The notes: generated by a model not told the origin, from the letters alone. Positions 7,548-16,312 are shown, counted from the stretch's first letter. The stretch is DNA of 55,688 nucleotides from Ruania albidiflava DSM 18029 (GCF_000421225.1 NZ_ATWL01000021.1:1-55688); one strand, 5' to 3'. Translations and numbers: made by a program.

Positions 7548-8360
7548 ATGACCAACGCTCGCTACACCGTGAACTGTTCGATCTTGCTCACTGACCTACC
7601 ACTGCTCGAGCGTCCTGCCGCCGCCCGCGCCGCCGGATTTGACGCAGTGGAGTTCTGGTGGCCGTTCCCGACCTCCACGCCTGCGGTCGATGACGTGGAC
7701 GCGTTCGTCCGCGCCATCACCGATGCCGGCGTGCAGTTGACCGGCCTGAACTTCAACGCCGGCGACATGCCCGGCGGCGACCGGGGGCTGGTGTCCTGGC
7801 CGGAACGCTCCGCAGAGTTCCGGGCCAACTTCGATGCGGTCACCGCCATCGGCGAGCGGACCGGCTGTCGCGCCTTCAATGCCCTCTACGGCAACCGCAT
7901 CGACGGGGAGGACCCGGCCCGCCAGGACGAGATCGCTGCCGAGAACCTGGCACTGGCCGCTCAAGCGGTCGCCCGGATCGAGGGCACCGTGCTGGTCGAA
8001 CCGGTCTCTGGTACGCCCGCCTACCCGCTGAAGACTGCGGCCGATGCGATCGCGGCGATGGACGCTGCCGGTGAAGCGAACCTCGGGCTGCTCTTCGACG
8101 TCTACCACCTGGCCACCAACGGCGATGACGTGGACGCCGCACGGGAGGCCTATGCGAGCCGGATCGCGCACGTGCAGATCGCCGACGCCCCCGGCCGGGA
8201 CCAGCCCGGCACCGGCGAGGCGCCGATCGCCCGCTGGACCGCCGACCTCCTCGAAGGCGGTTACGACGGCTGGTTCGGGCTGGAGTACAAGCCCGCCAGC
8301 CCCGCCTCCCAGGCCGACCCGTTCGCCTGGCTGCCCGCCGCCGCCCGCAGCGCCCGCTGA
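7548..8360 (+). CDS. hyi: Hydroxypyruvate isomerase (xylose isomerase-like TIM barrel)
   Basis: It interconverts hydroxypyruvate and tartronate semialdehyde in glyoxylate use. The 270-residue protein matches the family: YTVNCSILLTDLPLLERPAAAR at the start, GFDAVEFWWPFP, FNALYGNR, VLVEPVSG with the metal-binding Glu, LLFDVYHLA and HVQIADAPGRDQPGTGE. ATG 7548 is 6 nt from a GAGGGAG ribosome site. It heads the operon hyi-glxR-gcl-glycerate kinase-allB-allE on the plus strand, behind its own regulated promoter. A sugar isomerase role is possible by fold, but the neighbours make hydroxypyruvate the likely substrate. Confidence 0.93.
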   Translation: MTNARYTVNCSILLTDLPLLERPAAARAAGFDAVEFWWPFPTSTPAVDDVDAFVRAITDAGVQLTGLNFNAGDMPGGDRGLVSWPERSAEFRANFDAVTAIGERTGCRAFNALYGNRIDGEDPARQDEIAAENLALAAQAVARIEGTVLVEPVSGTPAYPLKTAADAIAAMDAAGEANLGLLFDVYHLATNGDDVDAAREAYASRIAHVQIADAPGRDQPGTGEAPIARWTADLLEGGYDGWFGLEYKPASPASQADPFAWLPAAARSAR

Positions 8361-8391
8361 CCGACCAACCGACCCGGACAAGGAACTCATC

Positions 8392-9273
8392 ATGACCAAC
8401 ATCGCCTTCATCGGACTGGGCATCATGGGTGCCCCGATGGCCGTCAACCTCGCCAAGGCGGGCTTCGCCGTCACCGGCTACAACCGCTCACCGCGCTACG
8501 ACGCACTGATCGAGGCCGGCGGCAGCTCCGCCGACAGCGTCGCCGAAGCGGTCGCAGCTGCGGACGTGGTCATCACTATGGTGCCGGACTCCCCGGACGT
8601 GGCGGCCGTGCTGCAGGGCGAGGACGGTGTGTTCGCCAACGCCAAGGCCGGCGCGCTGATCATCGACTTCTCTACGATCCGCCCGGACGTCGCCCAGGAG
8701 CTCGCAGCCGAGGCGAAGGACAACGGCCTGCGCATGCTGGACGCCCCGGTCTCCGGTGGGGAACCGGGGGCGATCAACGCCGCCCTGTCCATCATGGTCG
8801 GCGGGGACGAGGCCGACTTCGCCGAGGCCGGGCCGGTCTTCGACGCAGTCGGCAAGACGATCGTGCACGTCGGCCCCTCCGGCTCTGGACAGACTGTCAA
8901 GGCGGCCAACCAGCTGATCGTGGCGACGAACATCGCAGCTCTCAGCGAGGCGGTGGTGTTCCTCGAGGCCTACGGAGTGGACCTGCCGGCTGCCATCGAG
9001 GTACTCGGCGGCGGCCTTGCCGGATCGGCCGTGCTGAACCAGAAGGCGCAGAAGATCCTGGACCGCGACTTCGCCCCGGGCTTCCGCATCGACCTGCACC
9101 ACAAGGACATGGGCATCGTCACCGCTGCTGCCCGCGAGGCCGGGGTGGCCATCCCGGTCGGCTCCCTGCTCGCGCAGCTGATGGTCTCCGCCCGTGCCAA
9201 CGGTGACGGCGACCTGGACCACTCCGGTCTGTTCCGCACCGCCCAACGACTCTCGGGCACGCAGAAGAGCTGA
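8392..9273 (+). CDS. glxR: 2-hydroxy-3-oxopropionate (tartronate semialdehyde) reductase
   Basis: It reduces tartronate semialdehyde, the product of glyoxylate carboligase, to D-glycerate with NAD(P)H. The 293-residue beta-hydroxyacid dehydrogenase shows GLGIMGAPMAVNLAKAG (dinucleotide site, residues 7-23), the substrate loop DAPVSGGEPGA, and GSGQTVKAANQLIV with the catalytic Lys. ATG 8392 follows AAGGAA. A much longer frame starting at 8044 only overlaps hyi out of frame and is not supported. It lies between hyi and gcl, which fixes the substrate. The name garR would be equally valid. Confidence 0.94.
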   Translation: MTNIAFIGLGIMGAPMAVNLAKAGFAVTGYNRSPRYDALIEAGGSSADSVAEAVAAADVVITMVPDSPDVAAVLQGEDGVFANAKAGALIIDFSTIRPDVAQELAAEAKDNGLRMLDAPVSGGEPGAINAALSIMVGGDEADFAEAGPVFDAVGKTIVHVGPSGSGQTVKAANQLIVATNIAALSEAVVFLEAYGVDLPAAIEVLGGGLAGSAVLNQKAQKILDRDFAPGFRIDLHHKDMGIVTAAAREAGVAIPVGSLLAQLMVSARANGDGDLDHSGLFRTAQRLSGTQKS

Positions 9274-9356
9274 CGACGGCTCGCGGCGGCTGAGACCGCC
9301 ACCATCCAGCACGACGCGGCCCCCTCGCCGCGACAACACCCAAGGAGGCCATTCCC

Positions 9357-11132
9357 ATGGCACGTATGCGCGCTGTCGACGCCATCGTCCAGATCTTCGA
9401 GAAGGAGGGGCACACCCAGACCTTCGGTCTGCCTGGTGCTGCCATCAACCCCCTCTACTCCGCGATGAAGGACCACGGCGGCATCAAGCACGTCCTCGCT
9501 CGGCACGTCGAGGCCGCCTCGCACATGGCCGACGGGTACTCCCGCACCGAGCACGGCAACATCGGCATCTGCCTGGGCACCTCCGGCCCGGCCGGCACCG
9601 ACATGATCACCGGGCTGTACGCCTCCTGGGCGGACTCCGTGCCGATCTTGTGCATCACCGGCCAGGCGCCGGTGGCCAAGCTGGACAAGGAGGACTTCCA
9701 GGCGGTCGACATCGCCAGCATCGCCGCGCCGGTGACGAAGATGGCCAAGACCGTGCTCGAGGCCTCCCAGGTGCCGGGCACCTTCGCCAAGGCCTTCCAG
9801 CTGATGCGCTCCGGGCGTCCTGGGCCGGTCCTCATCGACCTGCCGATCGACGTGCAACTCGCCGAGATCGAATTCGACATCGACACCTACGAGCCCCTCC
9901 CGGTGACCCGCCCGGCCGCCACCCGCGCCCAGGCAGAGAAGGCCATCGACATGCTGCTGGCCAGCGAGAAGCCGATCATCATCGCCGGTGGCGGCATCCT
10001 GAACGCCGGTGCCGAGGAGAAGCTGGTCGAGCTCGCCGAGACCCTGGGCGTGCCGGTGGTGCCGACCCTGATGGGATGGGGCATCATCCCCGACGACCAC
10101 GAGCTGATGATCGGCATGGTTGGCTACCAAACCTCCCACCGCTACGGCAACGCGTCCTTCTTGGCCTCGGACTTCGTGATCGGGATCGGCAACCGGTGGG
10201 CGAACCGGCACACCGGCTCCCTGGACATCTACACCGAGGGCCGCACGTTCGTGCACGTGGACATCGAGCCCACCCAGCTTGGTCGCATCTTCGAGCCCGA
10301 CTTCGGCATCGTCTCCGATGCCGGCGCCGCGCTCGACCAGCTGATCGCGGTGGCCCAGGACCGCAAGGCCGCCGACCAGGTGCCGGACTACTCCACCTGG
10401 GTGGCCGAGTGTGCCGAGCGCAGGCGCACGATGCTGCGCAAGACGCACTTCACCGAGGTGCCGATCAAACCGCAGCGGGTGTACGAGGAGATGAACCAGG
10501 TCTTCGACCGCAACACCCGGTACGTGACCACGATCGGCCTGTCCCAGATCGCCGGCGCCCAGTTCCTGAACGTGTACGCCCCGCGGCACTGGATCAACGC
10601 CGGCCAGGCTGGTCCGCTGGGCTGGACCGGGCCGGCCGCGCTCGGGGTGGCCGTGGCTGCCCCGGACGAGCAGGTGGTGGCCCTGTCCGGTGACTACGAC
10701 TTCCAGTTCCACATCGAGGAGCTCGCCGTCGGCGCCCAGCACAACATCCCCTATGTGCACGTGCTGGTCAACAACGCCTACCTCGGCCTGATCCGACAGT
10801 CCCAGCGCGCCTTCGACATGGACTACCAGGTGCAGCTGAGCTTCGAGAACCTCAACTCCCCGGAGACCGGCGGCTACGGTGTGGACCACGTGAAGGTCGC
10901 CGAAGGCCTGGGCTGCAAGGCGATCCGGGTCACCGACCCGAGCGATCTGGCCGCTGCCTTCGGCAAGGCCACCGCGATGGCGGAGGAGTTCCGGGTGCCG
11001 GTGGTGGTCGAGGTGATCTTGGAGCGGGTCACGAACATCTCGATGGGTGCCGAGATCAGCGGCGTGAACGAGTTCGAGGAGCTCGCGATCTCCGCGGAGG
11101 ATGCCCCCACGGCGATCGCTCTGCTTGACTAA
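9357..11132 (+). CDS. gcl: Glyoxylate carboligase
   Basis: This ThDP enzyme joins two glyoxylates to tartronate semialdehyde and CO2. The 591-residue protein has the acetolactate synthase fold. The usual catalytic Glu of the cofactor site is replaced by Val51 (context [13 protein letters not shown]); this Val is diagnostic of Gcl, whereas IlvB in this window has RHEQGA at the same place. The ThDP site LSGDYDFQF ends in [12 protein letters not shown] strong AAGGAGG ribosome site lies 8 nt before the ATG. It sits between the reductase and glycerate kinase genes. Confidence 0.96.
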   Translation: MARMRAVDAIVQIFEKEGHTQTFGLPGAAINPLYSAMKDHGGIKHVLARHVEAASHMADGYSRTEHGNIGICLGTSGPAGTDMITGLYASWADSVPILCITGQAPVAKLDKEDFQAVDIASIAAPVTKMAKTVLEASQVPGTFAKAFQLMRSGRPGPVLIDLPIDVQLAEIEFDIDTYEPLPVTRPAATRAQAEKAIDMLLASEKPIIIAGGGILNAGAEEKLVELAETLGVPVVPTLMGWGIIPDDHELMIGMVGYQTSHRYGNASFLASDFVIGIGNRWANRHTGSLDIYTEGRTFVHVDIEPTQLGRIFEPDFGIVSDAGAALDQLIAVAQDRKAADQVPDYSTWVAECAERRRTMLRKTHFTEVPIKPQRVYEEMNQVFDRNTRYVTTIGLSQIAGAQFLNVYAPRHWINAGQAGPLGWTGPAALGVAVAAPDEQVVALSGDYDFQFHIEELAVGAQHNIPYVHVLVNNAYLGLIRQSQRAFDMDYQVQLSFENLNSPETGGYGVDHVKVAEGLGCKAIRVTDPSDLAAAFGKATAMAEEFRVPVVVEVILERVTNISMGAEISGVNEFEELAISAEDAPTAIALLD

Positions 11133-11136
11133 CGCC

Positions 11137-12267
11137 ATGACGACAGTGGTCCTTGCTCCGGACAAGTTCAAGGGATCGCTGACTGCCGCCCAGGTCGCCG
11201 AGCACCTAGCCACCGGCATGCGCCGGGTCCGGCCGGAGCTGACCGTGGTGCAGGTGCCGATGGCCGACGGCGGTGAGGGCACCGTTGCTGCTGCCCTCGC
11301 CGCCGGCTGGACCGAGCGGGCAGCCGTGGTCACCGGGCCGCTGGGCGATCCCGTGCACGCCACGTACGCGCTGTCTCCCGACGGCGTTACGTGCGTCGTG
11401 GAGATGTCCCTCGCCTCGGGGCTGGCGCTCACCCAGGCGGATGTGGATGCCGCCCGCCGCTCGTCCTCGGCCGGCACCGGTGAGCTGGTCGGCCACGCGC
11501 TGGACGACGGTGCCCGCCGCATCCTGCTCGGCGTGGGCGGCAGCGCCAGCACCGACGGCGGCGCCGGTCTGGTGCAGGCCCTCGGGGTGCGTCTGCTGGC
11601 TGAGGACGGCGACGAGCTGCCCGGGGGAGGCGCTGCACTCACCGCGATCTCCGCCGTCGACCTGAGCGGGCTGGACCCGCGACTGACGCACACCGAGGTG
11701 GTGCTGGCAGCCGACGTGGACAACCCCCTGCTCGGCCCGAGCGGCGCAGCCGCGGTCTACGGGCCGCAGAAGGGCGCCGACGCCGCCACTGTGGCCGAGC
11801 TGGAGGCCGGCCTGGCCCGCTGGGTGCAGGCGTTGGCCGAGGTGCGCCCAGAGGCCGCTCGCGCTGCGGACGCCCCAGGAGCGGGAGCAGCCGGTGGGGT
11901 CGGGTACGCCGCACTGGCCCTGCTCGGCGCCACCCGCCGGTCTGGCATCGAGGTGGTGGTCGAGCTGACCGGTCTGGCCGAGCTTCTCTTCGGCGCGGAC
12001 CTGGCGGTCACCGGCGAGGGCAGCCTGGACGAGCAGAGCCTGTACGGCAAGACCCCCGTGGGCGTGGCCCGCGCGGCGGCTGCGGCCGGAGTGCCGACCG
12101 TTGCAGTGGCAGGCCGGTCGCTGCTCGCCGATGATGAGCTGGTCCGGCACGGTATCGACGCGTGCTACCCACTCAGCGCCCTGGAGCCGGACCCGCAGAC
12201 CTCGATGCGGGAGGCCGGCCGGCTGCTCGAAGAACTTGCGGCGCAGATCGTCGCCGCGCACCTGTGA
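11137..12267 (+). CDS. Glycerate kinase
   Basis: It phosphorylates D-glycerate from the glyoxylate route and feeds it into glycolysis. The 376-residue protein is of the GlxK/GarK type: APDKFKGSLTAAQVA at the N-terminus, PMADGGEGTVAA, GVGGSASTDGGAGL, and LAVTGEGSLDEQSLYGKTPVGVAR toward the end. ATG 11137 is 4 nt after the gcl stop; an earlier in-frame start at 11101 would lie within gcl and is rejected. No separate ribosome site is obvious, so coupling to gcl is likely. Whether the product is the 2- or 3-phosphate cannot be read from the sequence, though this family usually makes 2-phosphoglycerate. Confidence 0.93.
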   Translation: MTTVVLAPDKFKGSLTAAQVAEHLATGMRRVRPELTVVQVPMADGGEGTVAAALAAGWTERAAVVTGPLGDPVHATYALSPDGVTCVVEMSLASGLALTQADVDAARRSSSAGTGELVGHALDDGARRILLGVGGSASTDGGAGLVQALGVRLLAEDGDELPGGGAALTAISAVDLSGLDPRLTHTEVVLAADVDNPLLGPSGAAAVYGPQKGADAATVAELEAGLARWVQALAEVRPEAARAADAPGAGAAGGVGYAALALLGATRRSGIEVVVELTGLAELLFGADLAVTGEGSLDEQSLYGKTPVGVARAAAAAGVPTVAVAGRSLLADDELVRHGIDACYPLSALEPDPQTSMREAGRLLEELAAQIVAAHL

Positions 12268-12277
12268 GGAGAAGACG

Positions 12278-13621
12278 ATGGCGGAGACGACCTACGACCT
12301 GGTGATCCGGGTCGAGCGGGTGTGCACCACGGCCGGGTTCCAGCCCCGTGAGGTGGGCATCACCGCCGGGCGGATCGAGGCGATGGAGCCGCTGGGCAAC
12401 AACCTCGTCGGCGACGAGGTCATCGAGCTGACCGGCGAGGAGGTGCTGCTGCCCGGCCTGGTGGACACCCACGTGCACGTCAACGAGCCCGGCCGCACCG
12501 ACTGGGAGGGGTTCGACTCCGCGACCCGGGCTGCGGCCCGCGGCGGGGTGACCACCATCATCGACATGCCGCTGAACTCCATTCCGCCCACGGTCACCGT
12601 CGCGGCGCTGCAGGAGAAGGTCGCCGCCACCGAGGGCAAGCGGCACGTGAACGTCGGCTTCTGGGGCGGGGCCATCCCGGGCAACAAGGAGGACCTGCGC
12701 GGTCTGCACGACGCCGGGGTGTTCGGGTTCAAGTGCTTCCTGCTGCACTCCGGGGTGGACGAGTTCCCGCCGCTGGACCCGGACCAGCTGGAGGAGGACC
12801 TGCGTGAGCTGGCCGGTTTCGACGCCCGGATGATCGTGCACGCCGAGGATTCCCGCACCATCGACCGAGCCACCCAGCCGGAGGGCGACCAGTACGAGAA
12901 GTTCCTGCACTCCCGGCCGCGCAGTGCGGAGAACCTCGCCATCGCCGAGGTGATCGCCCGAGCCCGGTGGACCGGGGCGAAGGTGCACATCCTGCACCTG
13001 TCCTCCTCGGACGCGCTGCCGATGATCGCCAGCGCGAAACGGGACGGGGTGCAGATCAGTGCGGAGACCTGCCCGCACTACCTGACCCTGGCCGCCGAGG
13101 ACATCCCGGCCGGGAACACCGCCTACAAGTGTTGCCCACCGATCCGGGAGGCGAGCAACCGGGACCTGCTCTGGCAGGGCCTGGCCGAGGGGATCATCGA
13201 CTGCGTGGTCACCGACCACTCACCCTCCACCCTGGAGCTGAAGCACCTGGACACCGGCGACTTCGGCACCGCCTGGGGCGGGATCGCCTCGCTGCAGCTG
13301 AGCCTGGCGGTGATGTGGACCGCCGCCCGCGCTCGCGGCATCGCCCTGGAGCAGGTGGTGCAGTGGATGGCCAGCAAGCCGGCCGCCCTGGCTGGTCTGC
13401 GGTCCAAGGGCACGATCGCCGTCGGCTACGACGCGGACCTGTCCATCTTCGCCCCGGACGACGCGTTCGTGGTGCACGCCGAGACGCTCGAGCACAAGAA
13501 CCCGATCACCCCCTATGACCAGCGGTCCCTGTCCGGTGTGGTCCGCCGCACCCTGCTGGCGGGCAAGGGCATCGACTTCGACCACCCGGCCGGGGAGCTC
13601 ATCTGGAGAGGAAAAGCATGA
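12278..13621 (+). CDS. allB: Allantoinase
   Basis: It opens the hydantoin ring of allantoin to give allantoate. The 447-residue amidohydrolase shows the binuclear metal site: DTHVHVNEPGRTDWEGF near residue 62 (HxH), FGFKCFLLHSG with the Lys expected to be carboxylated, IVHAEDS, VHILHLSSS, and VVTDHSPS with the catalytic Asp. The N- and C-terminal beta sandwich of the dihydroorotase/allantoinase group is present. ATG 12278 follows GAGGAG, 10 nt after the kinase stop. Its stop overlaps the next start (ATGA). Dihydropyrimidinase is a less likely reading given the neighbours. Confidence 0.94.
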   Translation: MAETTYDLVIRVERVCTTAGFQPREVGITAGRIEAMEPLGNNLVGDEVIELTGEEVLLPGLVDTHVHVNEPGRTDWEGFDSATRAAARGGVTTIIDMPLNSIPPTVTVAALQEKVAATEGKRHVNVGFWGGAIPGNKEDLRGLHDAGVFGFKCFLLHSGVDEFPPLDPDQLEEDLRELAGFDARMIVHAEDSRTIDRATQPEGDQYEKFLHSRPRSAENLAIAEVIARARWTGAKVHILHLSSSDALPMIASAKRDGVQISAETCPHYLTLAAEDIPAGNTAYKCCPPIREASNRDLLWQGLAEGIIDCVVTDHSPSTLELKHLDTGDFGTAWGGIASLQLSLAVMWTAARARGIALEQVVQWMASKPAALAGLRSKGTIAVGYDADLSIFAPDDAFVVHAETLEHKNPITPYDQRSLSGVVRRTLLAGKGIDFDHPAGELIWRGKA

Positions 13622-14433
13622 CCTACCACGTCCCCCAGGGCGGGCTGCCGCCGCAGACGGCGCTGACCACCGACCGTGCCGTGTTCACCGAGGCCTACGC
13701 GGTGCTGCCGGCGCGCACGATGAGCGACATCACCGCCAGCCTGCTGCCGCACTGGTCCGACACCCGGCTGTGGGTGCTCGCCCGGCCGCTGAGCGGGTTC
13801 GCCGAGACCTTCGCCCAGTACCTGGTGGAGGTCGCCCCCGGCGGTGGCAGCGACGCCCCGGAGCCGGACGCCGGCGCCGAGGGCGTGCTGTTCGTGGTCG
13901 GCGGCGAGCTGGAGCTCACCCTGGACGGCCAACAGCAGCCGCTGACCTCCGGCGGGTACGTCTACCTGGCCCCTGGTGCGGACTGGAGGCTGCGCAACCG
14001 TAGCGGCGAGGTGGCCAGCTTCCACTGGATCCGCAAGGCCTACCAGCAGGCCGACGGCGTGGGGGTGCCCGAGTCCTTCGTCACCCGCGCCCAGGACGTG
14101 GACGGTGTGGGCATGGTCGGCACCGACGGCGCCTGGAGCACCCAGCGGTTCGTCGACCCGGCCGACCTGCGCCACGACATGCACGTGAACATCGTCACCC
14201 TGCAGCCCGGTGCCTCGATCACCTTCCCGGAGACGCACGTGATGGAGCACGGCCTGTTCGTGCTGCAGGGTAAGGCCGTCTACCTGCTGAACACCGACTG
14301 GGTGGAGGTGGAGGCCGGCGACTTCATGTGGCTGCGCGCCTACTGCCCGCAGGCCTGCTACGCCGGCGGTCCGGGGGAGTTCAGCTACCTGCTGTACAAG
14401 GACGTCAACCGGCACGTGCACCTCACCCTCTGA
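13618..14433 (+). CDS. allE: (S)-ureidoglycine aminohydrolase, bicupin
   Basis: It releases ammonia from (S)-ureidoglycine to form (S)-ureidoglycolate after allantoate hydrolysis. The 271-residue protein has two cupin halves. The first has GVLFVVGGELEL and GGYVYLAPGADW; the second has PETHVMEHGLFVLQGKAVYLLN and DFMWLRAYCPQACYAGG with the metal-binding His/Glu/Gln residues. It overlaps allB by four bases. No allantoate amidohydrolase (AllC) or ureidoglycolate enzyme follows, so the step before it must be encoded elsewhere, or this gene's product acts on spontaneously formed substrate. It is the last gene of the operon. Confidence 0.92.
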   Translation: MTYHVPQGGLPPQTALTTDRAVFTEAYAVLPARTMSDITASLLPHWSDTRLWVLARPLSGFAETFAQYLVEVAPGGGSDAPEPDAGAEGVLFVVGGELELTLDGQQQPLTSGGYVYLAPGADWRLRNRSGEVASFHWIRKAYQQADGVGVPESFVTRAQDVDGVGMVGTDGAWSTQRFVDPADLRHDMHVNIVTLQPGASITFPETHVMEHGLFVLQGKAVYLLNTDWVEVEAGDFMWLRAYCPQACYAGGPGEFSYLLYKDVNRHVHLTL

Positions 14434-14476
14434 CACCCGCACGCCCACCCGCACCCCTCCCGCACCCCCTCCCGCG

Positions 14477-14490
14477 CTGAATCGATTCAG
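14477..14490 (+). promoter_or_regulatory. Orphan LacI-type palindromic operator
   Basis: CTGAATCGATTCAG is a perfect 14-bp palindrome with the central CG typical of LacI-family operators. It lies 44 bp after the allE stop. A short repeat follows: GGCGATAC just downstream and its inverse GTATCGCC twice more by about 14545. No gene starts nearby on the plus strand, and the next gene is convergent. It may be the leftover promoter of a lost sugar gene. Nothing else coding is seen in 14434-14636. Confidence 0.4.
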
Positions 14491-14636
14491 GCGATACTTG
14501 CTACGTGAGGTCGTGCTCCTGGGTATCGCCTGGGCGGAGCAGGTATCGCCCGCGCAGGGTGGTCGCTGCCCTCCTGGTGGGCGAGGACTGGGTCAGGGAC
14601 GGCGAGGAACGGGTGCAGGGCTGGACCGACCCCCAG

Positions 14637-15260
14637 TCATGAGGCGCGCTGGCGCAGCCACGTCAGCACCGCAGCCTCCAGCCCCGGCAGGTCCCGGTCC
14701 AAGGAGTGCGTCCCAGGCAGGACGACCACCTCCCGTCCGGGTGCCGCCGGCGGGATGCCGAACCGGTCCGAGGACCCCTGCACCACCAGCACCGGCACGT
14801 CCACCGCGGCCAGTTCGGGCAGCCGCGACCGGCTCTCCTCCTTGCCCGGCGGCAACAGCGGGAAGGCGAGGCACAGCACCCCGGAGGTAACGCCGTCACC
14901 GGCGGTACGGCAGGCCACCCGAGCCCCGGAGGAACGACCTCCGGTGACCACCGGAAGACCGGCGAGGTGGCGGGCTACCAGCTCCTCGAGCACAGCCCGC
15001 CACGCTGCGTCGAGCTGCGGCGCCGGAGCCGGGGCACGGCGCCCGGCCACCCGGTAGGGCTGCTCGACCAGCGCTACCAGCCACCCGGCACGCAGCGCGG
15101 CACCGGTGGCGGCCACCAGGTCTGTCGCCGAGGTGCCACCCCCGGCGCCGTGACCGAGGACCAGCGCCCCCGCAGGGGCCTGGTTGGGAGCATGCAGGTG
15201 GGCCCGAGCCGGTCCGTGCGGGGTGTTCACCTGCACGGTCTGCGGCTCGGGCCCACTCAT
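14637..15260 (-). CDS. Alpha/beta-hydrolase family protein (KANL3/Tex30-like)
   Basis: This 207-residue cytosolic protein has a compact alpha/beta-hydrolase layout. LVLGHGAGGG (about residues 34-43) resembles the oxyanion region, GGRSSGARVAC is the nucleophile elbow (GRSSG, Ser), and a late Asp (VQGSSDRFG) and His (LPGTHSLD) complete a triad. No substrate can be named. It is convergent with allE, and the small membrane protein gene lies upstream on the same strand with its stop 10 nt before this start, so the two are probably co-transcribed. Confidence 0.85.
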   Translation of the reverse strand: MSGPEPQTVQVNTPHGPARAHLHAPNQAPAGALVLGHGAGGGTSATDLVAATGAALRAGWLVALVEQPYRVAGRRAPAPAPQLDAAWRAVLEELVARHLAGLPVVTGGRSSGARVACRTAGDGVTSGVLCLAFPLLPPGKEESRSRLPELAAVDVPVLVVQGSSDRFGIPPAAPGREVVVLPGTHSLDRDLPGLEAAVLTWLRQRAS

Positions 15261-15270
15261 GGGGCTCAGG

Positions 15271-15789
15271 CTACGCGGTCACTGCTGTCCGCGCCTGGTC
15301 CTCGTCCTCGCGGCCGGCCCACGAGCCCAGTGCGAGCCTGCGGATGGCCAGACCGGTCAGGGCCAGGATCACACCCAGCCCCACCACCATGGCCGAGACC
15401 CCGAAAGCGAGCACCGAGGTGAACAGCGAGGCCCGCAGGAACGAAGCGTTCATCACCATGGTGCGCTGACCCTGCAGCTGTGCGTACTCCTCCGAGTCCT
15501 CATCCACCTGGGACATCGCATCGCCGAGCTCAGCGTACGTGCGCCCGTCAGTGCCCTCCAGCGCGTGGGTGTTGATGATGTCCGCCTGCGAGTAGGCGGT
15601 GAGCGGGCCGCGGACCTGCTCGCCGGCGAACCAGCGGGCGTCCTCGGCGACGGTGATCTGTTCGTCAGCCAGCTGGCTGGAGACCATCGTCCAGGTGCCG
15701 ATGCCCGCGAGCAGCAGCACCAGGCCGACGACGAACGAGGCGATTCCCACGCCCTTGATGAACCGGTCACTGCGAGCGGCGGTGGCCAT
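15271..15789 (-). CDS. Two-helix membrane protein of unknown function
   Basis: The predicted 172-residue protein has one hydrophobic helix near the N-terminus (ASFVVGLVLLLAGIGTWTMV) and one near the C-terminus (LGVILALTGLAI after SVLAFGVSAMVV). An acidic region of roughly 90 residues between them would lie outside the membrane (DEDSEEYAQLQGQ). I chose ATG at 15789 because GGAGGG lies 6 nt upstream; the longer frame from 15834 lacks a ribosome site. I do not recognise the family. Tandem DosR-like boxes lie 70-106 bp upstream, hinting at redox or hypoxia control. Confidence 0.75.
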   Translation of the reverse strand: MATAARSDRFIKGVGIASFVVGLVLLLAGIGTWTMVSSQLADEQITVAEDARWFAGEQVRGPLTAYSQADIINTHALEGTDGRTYAELGDAMSQVDEDSEEYAQLQGQRTMVMNASFLRASLFTSVLAFGVSAMVVGLGVILALTGLAIRRLALGSWAGREDEDQARTAVTA

Positions 15790-15858
15790 GATGCCCTCCA
15801 GGTTGAGTGCTTCTTTTTCTGACACCACAAGCATCTCGGGTCAGGAACGGTCGTTCGT

Positions 15859-15895
15859 GGGCCCAAGGTCCCGACCTGCCCGGGACGAAGGTCCC
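15859..15895. promoter_or_regulatory. Tandem DosR/DevR-like boxes
   Basis: GGGAC-GAAG-GTCCC (15882-15895) matches the GGGAC-N4-GTCCC core of the mycobacterial DosR box. GGGCC-CAAG-GTCCC (15859-15872) is a second copy with one mismatch, 23 bp away, and both are followed by CG. They lie in the divergent gap between the membrane protein (minus) and the ilvD remnant (plus). The factor that binds is not known from this window. Confidence 0.35.
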
Positions 15896-16006
15896 GTTCT
15901 GTGTCCGCGACCACGCTGCGGCCCACCGCAGCCAGCTGGCGCGCGGTCCTAATCTGCGCCCCCGGCCCGTCCGGAGCCTGGAGCGCGAAGAAGGAGTAAC
16001 GCCCAG

Positions 16007-16312
16007 ATGAGCCGTCCGCTGCGCTCACCTGCCTTCACCCACGGCCGCAACGTGACCGGAGCCCGCGTTCGGTGGCGTGCCACCGGGATGGGGGCCGACG
16101 ACTTCGGCACACCGATCGTGGCGATCGCCAACTCTGCGCTGGTGTGCGAGTCTCACGATGAGGCCGTGGCCAAGATCCTGGCCACGGACGTCCAGCCCGG
16201 GCACGTGGTGGCGGTGCGCTCCATCGGCCTGATCGAGGACGGTGACGAGATCGAGATCGACGTGGCTAGCCGGCTGATCCGGCTGAACGTGCCGGTCTGC
16301 GGCGCTGGCTGA
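16007..16312 (+). pseudogene. In-frame remnant of a second dihydroxy-acid dehydratase gene
   Basis: The 101-codon frame joins widely separated parts of an E. coli-type IlvD (about 615 residues). Residues 4-38 ([30 protein letters not shown]) match its N-terminus. Residues 43-65 ([12 protein letters not shown]...PGHVVAVR) match the segment before YEGPKGGPG. Residues 66-90 ([20 protein letters not shown]) match the C-terminal GGPIALVEDGD region. The iron-sulfur cysteines and the active site are gone, so it cannot be a dehydratase. It still has a start, an AAGGAG ribosome site and no stop. It is not a copy of the intact ilvD at 17159, whose N-terminus is clearly different. It could be a domesticated peptide, but decay by successive deletions is simpler. 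Confidence 0.75.

Noticed and set aside
9357-11132. Reading the carboligase gene as acetolactate synthase
   Set aside because: Val51 replaces the catalytic Glu, and the gene lies between tartronate semialdehyde reductase and glycerate kinase, so glyoxylate carboligase is correct.
8970-11723. Minus-strand open frame of 917 codons
   Set aside because: It lies wholly antisense to glxR, gcl and glycerate kinase, has low-complexity composition and no ribosome site; it is a GC-rich shadow frame.
14498-14890. Plus-strand frame after the LacI-type palindrome
   Set aside because: Pro/Arg/Gly-rich, and it runs antisense into the alpha/beta-hydrolase gene; no domain is recognisable.
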